From the NCBI GenBank assembly GCA_035293565.1, contig DATGMP010000060.1:29949-93948 (forward strand): a stretch of DNA of 64,000 nucleotides, in the 5' to 3' direction. The notes under the pieces were generated by a model. It was not told the origin of the DNA, did no database searches, and saw only the letters and a list, made by a program, of their open reading frames with translations. Position 1 is the stretch's first letter, and each line of letters starts with the position of its first letter. Source of the DNA: DATGMP01 sp035293565. GTDB lineage: Bacteria; Pseudomonadota; Alphaproteobacteria; BOG-932; Roseiterribacteraceae. Positions 24,488 to 33,315 of this stretch are shown piece by piece. A program made the position numbers and the translations under genes.

Positions 24488-25332
24488 TCGGACCGCGATA
24501 TTCCGAGCTTACCGGCAAGGTCGCGATCGTCACCGGCGCAGGGCGTCCCGCCGGGCTCGGCCAGGCGATGGCGCGAAGACTGGCCACGGAAGGCTGCAAA
24601 GTCGTCATCCACGATCTCGGCGCGGTCGCCGGCGAGACCGCGCCGGTCCACGGGGTCGGCACGCGCGACGATCTCGAAGCCGTCGTCTCGGAGATCCGCG
24701 CCGCGGGCGGCGACGCAATCTCGTTTACAGGCGATGTGCGAGTCGAATCGGAGGTCGAAGCACTGATCGCCCTTGCCGTTCGCGCCTATGGCGGGCTCGA
24801 CATCATGATCAACAATGCCGGTGTCGGCTACCTATTCGGTCCGCTGCTCGAGATGAGCCAGGAGAAATGGGATACCGTGCTCGGGGTGAATTTGCGCGGC
24901 TGCTTCTTCGGCATCAAGCACGCGGCGAAACGCATGATCGCACAGGGCCGCGGTGGACGAATCATCTCGATCGCCAGCCAAGCGGCAAAATCAGGCTTCG
25001 CTTTCGCAGCCGCTTATACCGCATCGAAACACGGGCTGGTCGGATTGACGCGATCGGCGGCGCTCGAACTCGGATCTCACGGCATCACCGTCAACGCAAT
25101 CTGCCCCAATCACGTCACGACCGGCCTCGGCGCCTGGCAGAATGATTTCATGTCGAAATCTCGCGGACAGACCCTGGAAGAATACATGCACCAGATGCGT
25201 TCGCGCATTCCGCTCGGACGCACCGGCTCGACCGATGACATCGCCAATGCCTGCGCATTCCTGTGCTCGAAGGACGCCGATTACATCACCGGCGAAGCGA
25301 TGAATGTGTCGGGAGGAGAGGAATATCACTGA
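24484..25332 (+). CDS. Short-chain dehydrogenase/reductase (copy 2)
   Basis: A 282-residue SDR from the GTG at 24484, which overlaps the preceding stop. The cofactor loop is GAGRPAGLGQAMA, with NNAGVGYLFG and catalytic Y178/K182 in YTASK. It is the twin of the 15920 SDR, including the C-terminal PNHVTTGLGAWQNDFMSK and GGEEYH ends. The twin copies imply two similar hydroxy-acid or alcohol intermediates. It is followed 22 bp later by the second lyase, suggesting oxidation or reduction and cleavage happen in sequence. Confidence 0.88.
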   Translation: MIGPRYSELTGKVAIVTGAGRPAGLGQAMARRLATEGCKVVIHDLGAVAGETAPVHGVGTRDDLEAVVSEIRAAGGDAISFTGDVRVESEVEALIALAVRAYGGLDIMINNAGVGYLFGPLLEMSQEKWDTVLGVNLRGCFFGIKHAAKRMIAQGRGGRIISIASQAAKSGFAFAAAYTASKHGLVGLTRSAALELGSHGITVNAICPNHVTTGLGAWQNDFMSKSRGQTLEEYMHQMRSRIPLGRTGSTDDIANACAFLCSKDADYITGEAMNVSGGEEYH

Positions 25333-25354
25333 CCACGGTTCCGGTGGACGACGG

Positions 25355-26221
25355 ATGACCAAGACGCTTCTGCGCGACAAGATCAATCGCGGCGAATTCT
25401 TCGCCGCTCCGGGCATCCACGACATGATTGCGGCAGTGATTGCCAAAAAGATCGGATTCGAGATCGTCTACGGCTCGGGCTACTGGCTTACGGCTTCGGC
25501 CCATGGTCTCCCGGATGCGGGCATCGCGACCTACACGCAAATGGTCGATCGGATGGACACGCTGAAACGCACTGTCGGCGCGGCGCTTATCGCCGATGCC
25601 GATACGGGCTATGGCGGGCTGCTCAACGTCCACCACACCGTGCGCGGATATGAGGAGGTCGGCGTATCCGGCATACAGATCGAAGATCAGGAATTTCCGA
25701 AGAAATGCGGGCACACGCCGTTCAAACGGATAATTCCGCAGGACGACATGGTCGATAAGATCCGCGTCGCATGCGAGGCACGCCGCGATCCGCAGAACAC
25801 GCTTATTATTGCGCGCACCGATGCCCGCGACAGCGAAGGCCTGGACGGAGCGCTCCGCCGCGCGACAGCCTATGGCGATGCCGGCGCGGATATCATCTTC
25901 GTGGAGGCTCTGACTTCGGAGCAGGAGATGCGAACCGCCTGCCGAGCGATCGACAAGCCGATGATCGCCAACATGGCTTATGGCGGAAAGACGCCAATGC
26001 TCTCGGCCGAAAGGCTCCAGGAGCTCGGCTACGCCTGCGCCATTTTCCCGGCCACGACCGCGCTCGCCGCAGCCGCGGCGATCGAGAAATCCTTAACCCT
26101 GCTGAAGGAGACAGGCGCGAATCCGGCACGCGAAATGCCGTTTTTCGACTTCATGGAATTTTGTTGCCTGATCGGCTTCGAGGAGATCTGGGAATTCGAG
26201 CGCAAATGGGGACGGCCGTAA
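25355..26221 (+). CDS. Isocitrate lyase/PEP mutase-family C-C lyase (2), dimethylmalate-lyase-like
   Basis: A 288-residue enzyme of the ICL/PEP mutase superfamily, from the ATG at 25355. It has GSGYWLTASAHGLPDAG near the N-terminus, ADADTGYGG for Mg binding, IQIEDQ and the KKCGH loop. The N-terminus and length resemble 2,3-dimethylmalate lyase and carboxyvinyl-phosphonate-type lyases. Cleavage of a 2-hydroxy-2,3-disubstituted succinate to pyruvate and a short acid would fit an upstream aconitase-type hydratase. It is less similar to the 6732 lyase than the two SDRs are to each other. Confidence 0.85.
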   Translation: MTKTLLRDKINRGEFFAAPGIHDMIAAVIAKKIGFEIVYGSGYWLTASAHGLPDAGIATYTQMVDRMDTLKRTVGAALIADADTGYGGLLNVHHTVRGYEEVGVSGIQIEDQEFPKKCGHTPFKRIIPQDDMVDKIRVACEARRDPQNTLIIARTDARDSEGLDGALRRATAYGDAGADIIFVEALTSEQEMRTACRAIDKPMIANMAYGGKTPMLSAERLQELGYACAIFPATTALAAAAAIEKSLTLLKETGANPAREMPFFDFMEFCCLIGFEEIWEFERKWGRP

Positions 26222-26316
26222 CTGCGTGATGCGCGCACGGTCGATTCCAAAAAGATCACGAAAATCAGAGAAGATCTGTTTGACAACCACCATTTGCGGG
26301 TAAGGCACAGCCAGGA

Positions 26317-27609
26317 CTATGTCTCCGCTACGGCCGCGCCGTTCACATTTTCACGTCGAGCCTGCTTTCCCCGCATCAACCAGAGCAGCACCAGAAGGCC
26401 GGGCAGGCCGGCGAAGGTGGCAAGCACGAAGAAGCCGATCCAGCCGAAATGATCGGCCAGCCAGCCGCTGGAGGAGGAAAGCACGGTCCGGCCCACGAGC
26501 GCCAACGACGACAATAGCGCATATTGGGTCGCCGTAAATTCGCGGGAGCAGAGACCGGACAGGTAAGCGACGAAAGCGGCCGAGCCCATGCCGCCAGTCA
26601 CATTCTCTGCGGCGATCGATACGGCGAGCATGACATTGTCATGTCCGACGAGAGCCAGCGCGGCGTACATCAGCGTGGACACGTTCTGCAGCACGCCGCA
26701 GATCAGCAGGCTGCGAAAGAGGCCCCACCGCGCGGCTGCAGCGCCGCCTAGCGCCACGCCCACCATCGTCGCGATAACGCCGAACACCTTGCTGATGGAC
26801 GCCACCTCGCTCGCGGTGAATCCCAGCGAGACATAGAGCGGGTTGGCCATCACGCCGGCCAACGCGTCGCCGAACTTGTAGAGCACTATGAAGAGCAGAA
26901 TTGGCAGCCACGCTCCTCGGCCGAAGAAGTCGCCGAACGGAGCGACCACCGCCGTGTTGAGCCAGTCCAGCATGCGCTCGACGCGACTTCCGCCGGCCGG
27001 CAGAACTGCAAACGGCGCTTCGGGTTCAGGCGTCAACCACACGGTGATCATGCCGACGCCCATCAGCGTGGCCATCAGCGCGTAGGCGAAATGCCAACCG
27101 CCGAATGCCGACGCGTAGAGCGCGCCGGCCGACGCCGCGATCATGCCGAAGCGATAGCCCCATTGCGTCGCCGCGGCACCGGCCCCCTGCTGCTCCGGCT
27201 TGAGCAGCTCGATGCGATAAGCGTCGATCACGATATCCTGGCTCGCCGACAGAAAGGCGACGATCACCGCGATGAGCGCCATTTTGCCCGCGCCGACTAT
27301 CGGATCGCCGAATCCCAGCAACAGAATGGCCGTCGCGAGCGCCGTTTGAAGGAGCAACGCCCAGCTTCGACGTCGCCCCAGCCAGCGCGTCAGCAGCGGA
27401 AGCCTCAGCCGATCGATCAAAGGCGACCACAGGAATTTGAAGCTGTACGGGATGCCGACCAGCGCGAAGAGGCCGATCGCGGTGCGCGACACTCCCGACT
27501 GAGCCAGCCAAAATGACAGCGTCCCAAGGGTAAGCGGTACCGGCAGACCGCTCGAAAAACCCATGAACAGGATCGCGAGCAATCGCGGCTCGCGATAGGT
27601 ATCAAACAT
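26317..27609 (-). CDS. AmpG-type MFS permease
   Basis: A membrane protein of about 430 residues with a dozen hydrophobic segments. The opening FDTYREPRLLAILFMGFSSG, PYSFKFLWSPLIDRL and ASQDIVIDAYRIELL are AmpG signatures; AmpG carries muropeptides into the cytoplasm during cell wall recycling. The start is uncertain: the ATG at 27609 has no strong ribosome site and the frame stays open up to a GTG at 27693. The family often has a Trp just before the first segment (FWRPM here), so a start slightly upstream is possible. Its link to the catabolic cluster next door is unclear. Confidence 0.8.
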   Translation of the reverse strand: MFDTYREPRLLAILFMGFSSGLPVPLTLGTLSFWLAQSGVSRTAIGLFALVGIPYSFKFLWSPLIDRLRLPLLTRWLGRRRSWALLLQTALATAILLLGFGDPIVGAGKMALIAVIVAFLSASQDIVIDAYRIELLKPEQQGAGAAATQWGYRFGMIAASAGALYASAFGGWHFAYALMATLMGVGMITVWLTPEPEAPFAVLPAGGSRVERMLDWLNTAVVAPFGDFFGRGAWLPILLFIVLYKFGDALAGVMANPLYVSLGFTASEVASISKVFGVIATMVGVALGGAAAARWGLFRSLLICGVLQNVSTLMYAALALVGHDNVMLAVSIAAENVTGGMGSAAFVAYLSGLCSREFTATQYALLSSLALVGRTVLSSSSGWLADHFGWIGFFVLATFAGLPGLLVLLWLMRGKQARRENVNGAAVAET

Positions 27610-28014
27610 CGGGCGCCAAAAGCTCACTGCGCTAACGCTCCGTACGAGGCGGCTGGCATAGGAAGCCGCCTTGGACACGCATGCAAAATACACGAGGAAC
27701 GGGGCACATATTCGGCTCGAGCCTATCGGTTTTCTGGCCGCGGAGGACAGCTCGTATCAGGTCGCCCCACTTGTCAATCGCCGCTGTATCCAAGCGGGGC
27801 CGCTGCAACAAGATCCGCTCCGAGATTTAGAGCTTCAAGCAGGCCGGTTCACTCCACACGCGGTACGATAACAACGTCTCGGCGGATTCACGGAAAGCAA
27901 ACGCATTCGAGTCGAATTGTCGTGGCTCTCAATCAGGCTTCGGCAATCGCCTCGACGGAGCTGCGCGCGGCTGCAATGAGGTGGGTTCGGCAGCGATACG
28001 TCGCTGTCGACGGA
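27610..28014. other. Intergenic stretch, no gene recognised
   Basis: About 400 bp between the AmpG-like permease and the ketopantoate-reductase-like gene. It should hold the permease promoter and possibly its first codons (up to 27693). No convincing reading frame, repeat, RNA gene or terminator was seen. Confidence 0.4.
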
Positions 28015-28989
28015 TCAGTAGCAGCCGGCCTGCCGCGCGCGCTCGCGGACGAGCGCCAGCACGATCTCGCAAATCGGTGCCGGTCGGCCCGTCATGGCGC
28101 CAAGCTCGACGACCGCGCCCAGCAACGCATCGATCTCCATCGGCCGGCCGCGTTCCAGATCCTGAAGCATCGAGGTTTTGTGCTCACCGACCTCGGCCGC
28201 GCCGTTGATGCGCTTCTCGACGTCGATCGGAAAACGCACACCCAATGCCTCGGCGACGGCCGCCCCTTCGACCATCATCGTTCGCGCGATGGCGCGGAGA
28301 TCGGCCGCGCCTGTCAGACGAGCGAGTGTCGCACCAGTCAGCGCGGAAAGCGGATTGAAGGCGAGATTGCCCCAGAGCTTCACCCAGATCTCGTCGCGAA
28401 TCCGCAGCCGCACCGGCGCCTTCAGACCGGCTGAGATCATCAGTTGCGACAAGGCCTCCGCACGCGCGCTTCGGCTGCCATCCGGCTCGCCGAGGCTGAA
28501 GCGATCGCCATAGCCATGCTCGATGACGCCCGGCGAGACCACTTCGGCCGCCGGATACACGACCGCGCCGACGACATGCCGGGGCGGCAGGATGTCCCAT
28601 AGCCGGCCGCCGGGATCGACGCTCTCGACGCGCCGGTCGCGCCAGGGTCCCTCGAGCCCATAAAAATACCAATAAGGGATACCGTTGACCGCCGTGACCA
28701 GCATCGTGTGATCGGTCATCAACCCGGCGATCTCGGCGGCCGCGCTCGGCAGACCGTGAGCCTTCAACGTGACGATGACGACGTCATGCGCCCCGGCTTC
28801 CGCTGCGCTGCCGACCGCGCGCGGACGCACGGTCACGGTTTCGCCACCGCTCTTCAGCGTCAGGCCATTCGCCTGCATCGCGGCCAGATGCGGCCCGCGC
28901 GCAATGAAGGTGACATCGGCCCCGACCGCGGCCAGCTTGACGCCGATCAGACCGCCGATTGCGCCGGCGCCGAAGATCGCGATCTTCAT
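28015..28989 (-). CDS. Ketopantoate reductase-family protein
   Basis: A 324-residue protein of the ApbA/PanE fold: FGAGAIGGLIGVKLAAVGADV binds NADP, TLKAHGLPSAA follows, and KLWGNLAFNPLSALTGAT forms the C-terminal helical domain with the conserved Lys and Asn. The family reduces 2-oxo acids; beyond pantothenate synthesis, many members in catabolic clusters act on other branched 2-oxo acids. The start overlaps the stop of the AMP-binding ligase (ATGA), so the two are co-translated, which favours a dedicated pathway role over vitamin synthesis. Confidence 0.85.
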   Translation of the reverse strand: MKIAIFGAGAIGGLIGVKLAAVGADVTFIARGPHLAAMQANGLTLKSGGETVTVRPRAVGSAAEAGAHDVVIVTLKAHGLPSAAAEIAGLMTDHTMLVTAVNGIPYWYFYGLEGPWRDRRVESVDPGGRLWDILPPRHVVGAVVYPAAEVVSPGVIEHGYGDRFSLGEPDGSRSARAEALSQLMISAGLKAPVRLRIRDEIWVKLWGNLAFNPLSALTGATLARLTGAADLRAIARTMMVEGAAVAEALGVRFPIDVEKRINGAAEVGEHKTSMLQDLERGRPMEIDALLGAVVELGAMTGRPAPICEIVLALVRERARQAGCY

Positions 28990-30521
28990 CCGGCAAGGCC
29001 CAGCTTCTCGGCCAAGCCGATGCGCTGCAGCTTTCCGGTGGCGCCCTTGGGAATCTCGTCGAGGAAGAGGATCGTCCGCGGCACCTTGAACGGCGCCAGC
29101 CGCGCGGCGGCGAAATCCTTCAGCTCCTGCTCGGTGGCCTTCGCATCGCTCTTGAGCACCACCGCCGCCGCGACGTCCTCACCCAGCTTGTCGTGCGGAA
29201 CGGCAAAGGTCACGATCTGCGCCACCGCGGGGTGATCCATGATCACGACGTCGACCTCGAGCGGGCTGATCTTCTCGCCGCCGCGATTGATCAGCTCCTT
29301 GAGCCGCCCGGTCAGCCGCAGATAGCCTTTGTCGTCGAGATAGCCCTGATCGCCGGTGCGGAACCAACCATTGGTGAAGGATTTGGCGTTGGCCTCCGGA
29401 TTGTTCTCGTAGCCCGCGGTAACGTTGCGGCCGCGGATCACGACTTCGCCCAGATCACCGGCCGGCCGCAGCGTGCCGGCTTCATCCATGATCGCGATCT
29501 CGGGACCGGCGGCCATCCCCACAGAGCCGGCGAAGCGCGCTCCCGGCGGCAACGGATTCGACGCCATCTGGTGCGACGCCTCAGTCATGCCGTAGGCCTC
29601 GATGACCGGAACGCCGAACGTGCTCTCCAGCGCCGCCATCACTTGCGGCGGGAGCGATGCGGACGATGAGCGGATGAAACGCAGACGCCCGGCGTCGATG
29701 CCGCCCGATTGCCGCTGCGCCATGCCCAAGATCGCCTGGTGCATGGTCGGAACCGCCGTGTACCAGGTGGGGCGGATCGTGGAGAACCAGCCGAAGAACT
29801 TGAATGCGTTGAAGCCCGGCGTGCAATGGACCGACCCGCCGGCGGCGAGGCTGGAAAGCACCGCCGCGATCAGCCCGTGAATGTGGAACAGCGGCATGAT
29901 GTTGAGACAGGCGTCGTCGGCGGTGAGCTTCAGCGTACGGCGGATATTGTAGGCGGACGCAGCAAGATTCTTCTGCCGCAGCGGCACGATCTTGGGGCGC
30001 GCCGTGGTGCCCGACGTGTGCAGGACCAGCGCGACATCGTCTGGTTCGGCATGACCACTTTGTTTGGCCTCGACGGCGCCCCCCTTGGGAGGAACGAGGT
30101 CGAACAGGCCGGCGGCCGCGCCCTGCGGGACGGCCAGTTCGACAATCGGAATGCCGCGCGCCGCTGCGACGCCGCGAGCCGGACTCTCCATGCCTTGCAG
30201 GATGATCAGCGCGCGCGCGTTCAGATCCGATAGATAGAAATCGAACTCTTCTGCCCGATAGGCCGGGTTGAGCGGCGCGGTCGTGGCACCGCAGGCGACG
30301 GCGACGAACGAGGTCGCCATCTCCGGCCCGTTCGGCAGCACGATAGCCACCCGATCGCCGCGGCCGACGCCCATGCGGTTGAGCGCCGCCACAGTGCGAC
30401 GGACAAGATCGCGCAGCCCGCCATAAGTGAGGCTCGGCCGGTCGGGTGCGCCGATCGCGACGGCGGCGTCGGGGTGACCTTCGAACAGGCCCAACAGGGT
30501 GTCGGTTTCACTCATGCTCAT
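28986..30521 (-). CDS. AMP-forming acyl-CoA synthetase, oxalate-CoA ligase-like
   Basis: A 511-residue adenylate-forming enzyme. LHTSGTTARPKIVPLRQKN is the ATP-binding P-loop, EAYGMTEA and FRTGDQGYLDDKGYL are later core motifs, and LINRGGEKISP holds the hinge. The details (HTSGTT, MPLFHIHGLIA) match the Pcs60/AAE3 oxalyl-CoA synthetase branch. It should activate a short (di)carboxylic acid with CoA. The ATG at 30521 has AGAGGG close ahead; another in-frame ATG follows 6 bp later. It lies between a TauD-type dioxygenase and a 2-oxo-acid reductase. Confidence 0.88.
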   Translation of the reverse strand: MSMSETDTLLGLFEGHPDAAVAIGAPDRPSLTYGGLRDLVRRTVAALNRMGVGRGDRVAIVLPNGPEMATSFVAVACGATTAPLNPAYRAEEFDFYLSDLNARALIILQGMESPARGVAAARGIPIVELAVPQGAAAGLFDLVPPKGGAVEAKQSGHAEPDDVALVLHTSGTTARPKIVPLRQKNLAASAYNIRRTLKLTADDACLNIMPLFHIHGLIAAVLSSLAAGGSVHCTPGFNAFKFFGWFSTIRPTWYTAVPTMHQAILGMAQRQSGGIDAGRLRFIRSSSASLPPQVMAALESTFGVPVIEAYGMTEASHQMASNPLPPGARFAGSVGMAAGPEIAIMDEAGTLRPAGDLGEVVIRGRNVTAGYENNPEANAKSFTNGWFRTGDQGYLDDKGYLRLTGRLKELINRGGEKISPLEVDVVIMDHPAVAQIVTFAVPHDKLGEDVAAAVVLKSDAKATEQELKDFAAARLAPFKVPRTILFLDEIPKGATGKLQRIGLAEKLGLAG

Positions 30522-30597
30522 TGTCCCTCTCCGCACGCGCCCGCGAACGGTCGCTCATCGCGCGCTCCCGCCATCCTGCCGAGCGTCAATCCTGTTC

Positions 30598-31662
30598 TCA
30601 AGAAAGGAGGCGCGGCACCGAGGCAAGGTCGACGGTGAAACGCCCCTCGCCGGCCTCGCAGCCGCCGCGCGCCTCGGCGCGCGTTTGCACCACTGCGTTC
30701 TTTCCGAATCCCGGAACCTTGGGCCGCTGGCCCCGACGAGAGAGCCATAGGCGCAGCAGGTGTCGACGGCGCTGCGGCTCCGGCCAGTCCGAGAAGCCGG
30801 TCCGCGAGTGCAGCGCCGCATAGTTGGAAAGCCATTGAATGTCGCCGGGGCGGAAATCCATCGCGATCGCCATGCCCGGCTCGTTGGTGATCTCGTCGAA
30901 CAGATTGAGCGCCTCGATCTGCTCCGGCCTGAGCTTCGGCACCCCGGGATAGGCCTGGGCTGTGAAGATGTAGGTCGAACCGGCGTACATGCTGAACACG
31001 CCGTCGGTGATGCTGATGATCGGCGAGGTATAGGTATTGGCTGGCGACTTATGGTCCTGCCGGCGCCAATCCCAATGGAAAGGCTCGAGGAGCAAGGGCG
31101 CCAGATCGGGACGGCGGCGCAGGATCTCGTTGTAAATCTCGGCGCCCGAAACCAGGCATGAAGCGCCGCCCTCCTTGGCCGGCTTGAGGCACAGAAGCGC
31201 CACGACATCCGAGCTGTCGGAATGATAGACCAGCTCGTCGCGCACCTTGGAGGAGAGCGCGGTCGGGTCGGCCATGGTCTTGTCCGAAGTCGCATAGACA
31301 TGGTCGATCAGATCGCCCATCTCGTTCTGCCGGATCGGGTCGCCCATATGGAGGCCCAGTATGTAGTAGATCGCCGCCGAAAGGGCGTCGGAGTAAAGAT
31401 GCGTGCGCAGACCCCTGACCAGAACGAAGCCGCGGCCCAGATCGACGTCGCGGCCCCATGATTCGACCGCTCCGGCACATGCGTCGAGCGGATAGTCCGA
31501 AGCCTGGACGAAGCGGAGATCGGGATTCTCCTCGACAAAACGCGTGCCCAGCGCTTCCAGCTCCGCAATCTCGTCCTTGTCGAGGCGGTAGATCCAATCG
31601 TCGGACGCGGACAGCCGATCGCCGCGCCACGCGGCTGCAGTGGTAACTGGTTGGAGGGCCAT
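30598..31662 (-). CDS. TauD/TfdA-family Fe(II)/2-oxoglutarate dioxygenase
   Basis: A 354-residue dioxygenase of the TauD/TfdA group. H147-x-D149 in YHSDSSD and the later ALHSRTGF histidine form the iron triad, with RRRHLLRLWL holding the arginine that binds 2-oxoglutarate. Such enzymes hydroxylate small acids or cleave C-O, C-S or C-N bonds. A GTG at 31683 preceded by AAGAGG is an alternative start adding seven residues. The gap to the ligase gene is 76 bp, so they may share a transcript. A palindromic GATTATAATC, a -10-like site, sits about 50 bp upstream. Confidence 0.85.
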   Translation of the reverse strand: MALQPVTTAAAWRGDRLSASDDWIYRLDKDEIAELEALGTRFVEENPDLRFVQASDYPLDACAGAVESWGRDVDLGRGFVLVRGLRTHLYSDALSAAIYYILGLHMGDPIRQNEMGDLIDHVYATSDKTMADPTALSSKVRDELVYHSDSSDVVALLCLKPAKEGGASCLVSGAEIYNEILRRRPDLAPLLLEPFHWDWRRQDHKSPANTYTSPIISITDGVFSMYAGSTYIFTAQAYPGVPKLRPEQIEALNLFDEITNEPGMAIAMDFRPGDIQWLSNYAALHSRTGFSDWPEPQRRRHLLRLWLSRRGQRPKVPGFGKNAVVQTRAEARGGCEAGEGRFTVDLASVPRLLS

Positions 31663-31864
31663 CGCCTGAATTTCTTCCCCCACGATCCACCTCTTGCGAG
31701 GAATAGCTTGGATTATAATCGGAGGAGCCCGGGCGGCTCTTGCCCAGCGCCGAACCAAGCGTTGTCTGCCCGCGCTCGCAGGCCTCCTCGCGGGCAGTTT
31801 GGCCTCGCCAGCGGCTTTGGGTCGAGGCTATAAGCCTCAAGGATTGAAGCTGAGAGGCCCGCCC

Positions 31865-32476
31865 ATGGACCAGAACGACGTCGAGATCCTGGAACGGCGG
31901 ACCGCCTATCAGGGCTATTTCCGTCTCGACGATTATAAGCTCCGCCATCGCCTGTTCTCCGGCGGCTGGAGCGCGCCGATCTCGCGCGAGGTCTTCGAGC
32001 GCGGCCATTCGGTCGCGGTGCTGCCCTACGATCCGGCGGAGGACTCGGTCATCGTGATCGAGCAATTCCGCGCCGGCGCGTTCGCGGCCGGCATCAAGCC
32101 CTGGCTGACCGAGTGCGTCGCCGGCATCATCGGGGATGGGGAGCAACCCGAAGCGGTGGCCCGGCGCGAGGCGGTGGAGGAGATCGGGCGCGGCCTCGGA
32201 CGGATCGAGAAGATCGCACATTTCATCTACACGCCGGGCGGCAGTTCGGAGCTTTGCTGGCTGTTCGTGGGCGAGGTCGACAGTCGCGGCGCCGGCGGCA
32301 TCCATGGGCTGGCCGAGGAGCACGAGGACATCGCGGTTCGCGTGATCCCGGCCGACGTCGCGGTGGGCTGGCTCGACTCCGGCACGATCGACAATGCCGT
32401 GATGCTGATCGCGATCTCCTGGCTCGCCCGACACCGGCGGCGCCTGCGCCGCGAATGGTCGGAGACGCCCCGGTGA
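31865..32476 (+). CDS. Nudix hydrolase, ADP-ribose pyrophosphatase type
   Basis: A 203-residue protein with a Nudix box (GIIGDGEQPEAVARREAVEEIG, about 96-117) in the layout of NudF/ADP-ribose diphosphatase, which splits ADP-ribose to AMP and ribose phosphate. The preceding FRAGAFA stretch and the later HFIYTPGGSSEL match that subfamily. It is the first gene of an operon with a sulfurtransferase and cystathionine beta-lyase; each junction overlaps by 4 bp. A longer frame upstream is open but lacks conserved sequence, and the ATG at 31865 fits the family. Confidence 0.9.
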   Translation: MDQNDVEILERRTAYQGYFRLDDYKLRHRLFSGGWSAPISREVFERGHSVAVLPYDPAEDSVIVIEQFRAGAFAAGIKPWLTECVAGIIGDGEQPEAVARREAVEEIGRGLGRIEKIAHFIYTPGGSSELCWLFVGEVDSRGAGGIHGLAEEHEDIAVRVIPADVAVGWLDSGTIDNAVMLIAISWLARHRRRLRREWSETPR

Positions 32477-33315
32477 CCACGGCTCTGGTTTCGACCGCCT
32501 GGCTCGGCGACCATCTAGGCGACCCAGGCATCATCGTGCTCGATGCCACTTGGACGGCCAAGGGAGTCGAGCCCAACGCCGCGGCCCTTTTCTTACAGGC
32601 CCACATCCCCGGCGCGCGACGGTTCGATGTCGATCATGTCGCCGACCTCGGGTCCGCCCTGCCCCATATGCTACCGACGCCCGAACATTTTGCGGCGGAA
32701 GCCGGCCTGCTGGGGATCGGCGACGGCGATCTGGTCGTCGCCTATGACGCGACCGGCATCGCCAGCGCCGCGGCCCGGTGCTGGTGGATGTTCCGGATCT
32801 TCGGCCATGAACGGGTCGCCGTGTTGGATGGCGGTCTGCCCAAATGGGCCGCCGAAGGCCGCCCGGTCGCGACAGGAGCCCAATCGGCGGTCGCGCCCAA
32901 GAGCTTCATCGCGCGCTCTCACGGGAGCCTCGTTCGCAGTCTCGATGCCGTAAAGGCCATCTCCGAGCGTGGCGGCGCGACACTGCTCGACGCCCGATCC
33001 GCCGGCCGATTCGAAGGCACGGCGCCCGAGCCCTGGGCCGGCGGTCGCGGCGGCCACATTCCGGGAAGCCGATCCCTGCCCTTCACGGAGCTGATCGACC
33101 CCGACCGCAAGACGCTGCTTCCGCCCGAGCAGCTGCGCGAGAAGCTCGCGTCGAATGATGGGCCGATCGTCGCCAGCTGCGGCAGCGGCGTCACCGCCTG
33201 CGTCATCGCGCTGGCCTATCACGAGGTTGGACGGCCGGACGTGGCCGTCTATGACGGCTCCTGGGCCGAGTGGGGCTCGCACCCCGAATTGCCCGTTGCC
33301 CAAGGACCTCGATGA
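32473..33315 (+). CDS. sseA: 3-mercaptopyruvate/thiosulfate sulfurtransferase
   Basis: A 280-residue tandem rhodanese. The N-terminal inactive domain includes FLQAHIPGARRFDVDHVAD; the C-terminal domain has the active cysteine C236 in ASCGSGVTAC, where CG[S/T]G marks the mercaptopyruvate type. It transfers sulfur from 3-mercaptopyruvate to a thiol or cyanide. The GTG start overlaps the Nudix stop and its own stop overlaps the ATG of the PLP lyase, so the operon pairs two sulfur amino acid enzymes. Confidence 0.9.
   Translation: MTTALVSTAWLGDHLGDPGIIVLDATWTAKGVEPNAAALFLQAHIPGARRFDVDHVADLGSALPHMLPTPEHFAAEAGLLGIGDGDLVVAYDATGIASAAARCWWMFRIFGHERVAVLDGGLPKWAAEGRPVATGAQSAVAPKSFIARSHGSLVRSLDAVKAISERGGATLLDARSAGRFEGTAPEPWAGGRGGHIPGSRSLPFTELIDPDRKTLLPPEQLREKLASNDGPIVASCGSGVTACVIALAYHEVGRPDVAVYDGSWAEWGSHPELPVAQGPR

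Noticed and set aside
42..26221. Complete nicotinate degradation pathway
   Set aside because: No molybdenum hydroxylase, enamidase, methyleneglutarate mutase or maleamate amidase was seen; only the last two steps resemble it.
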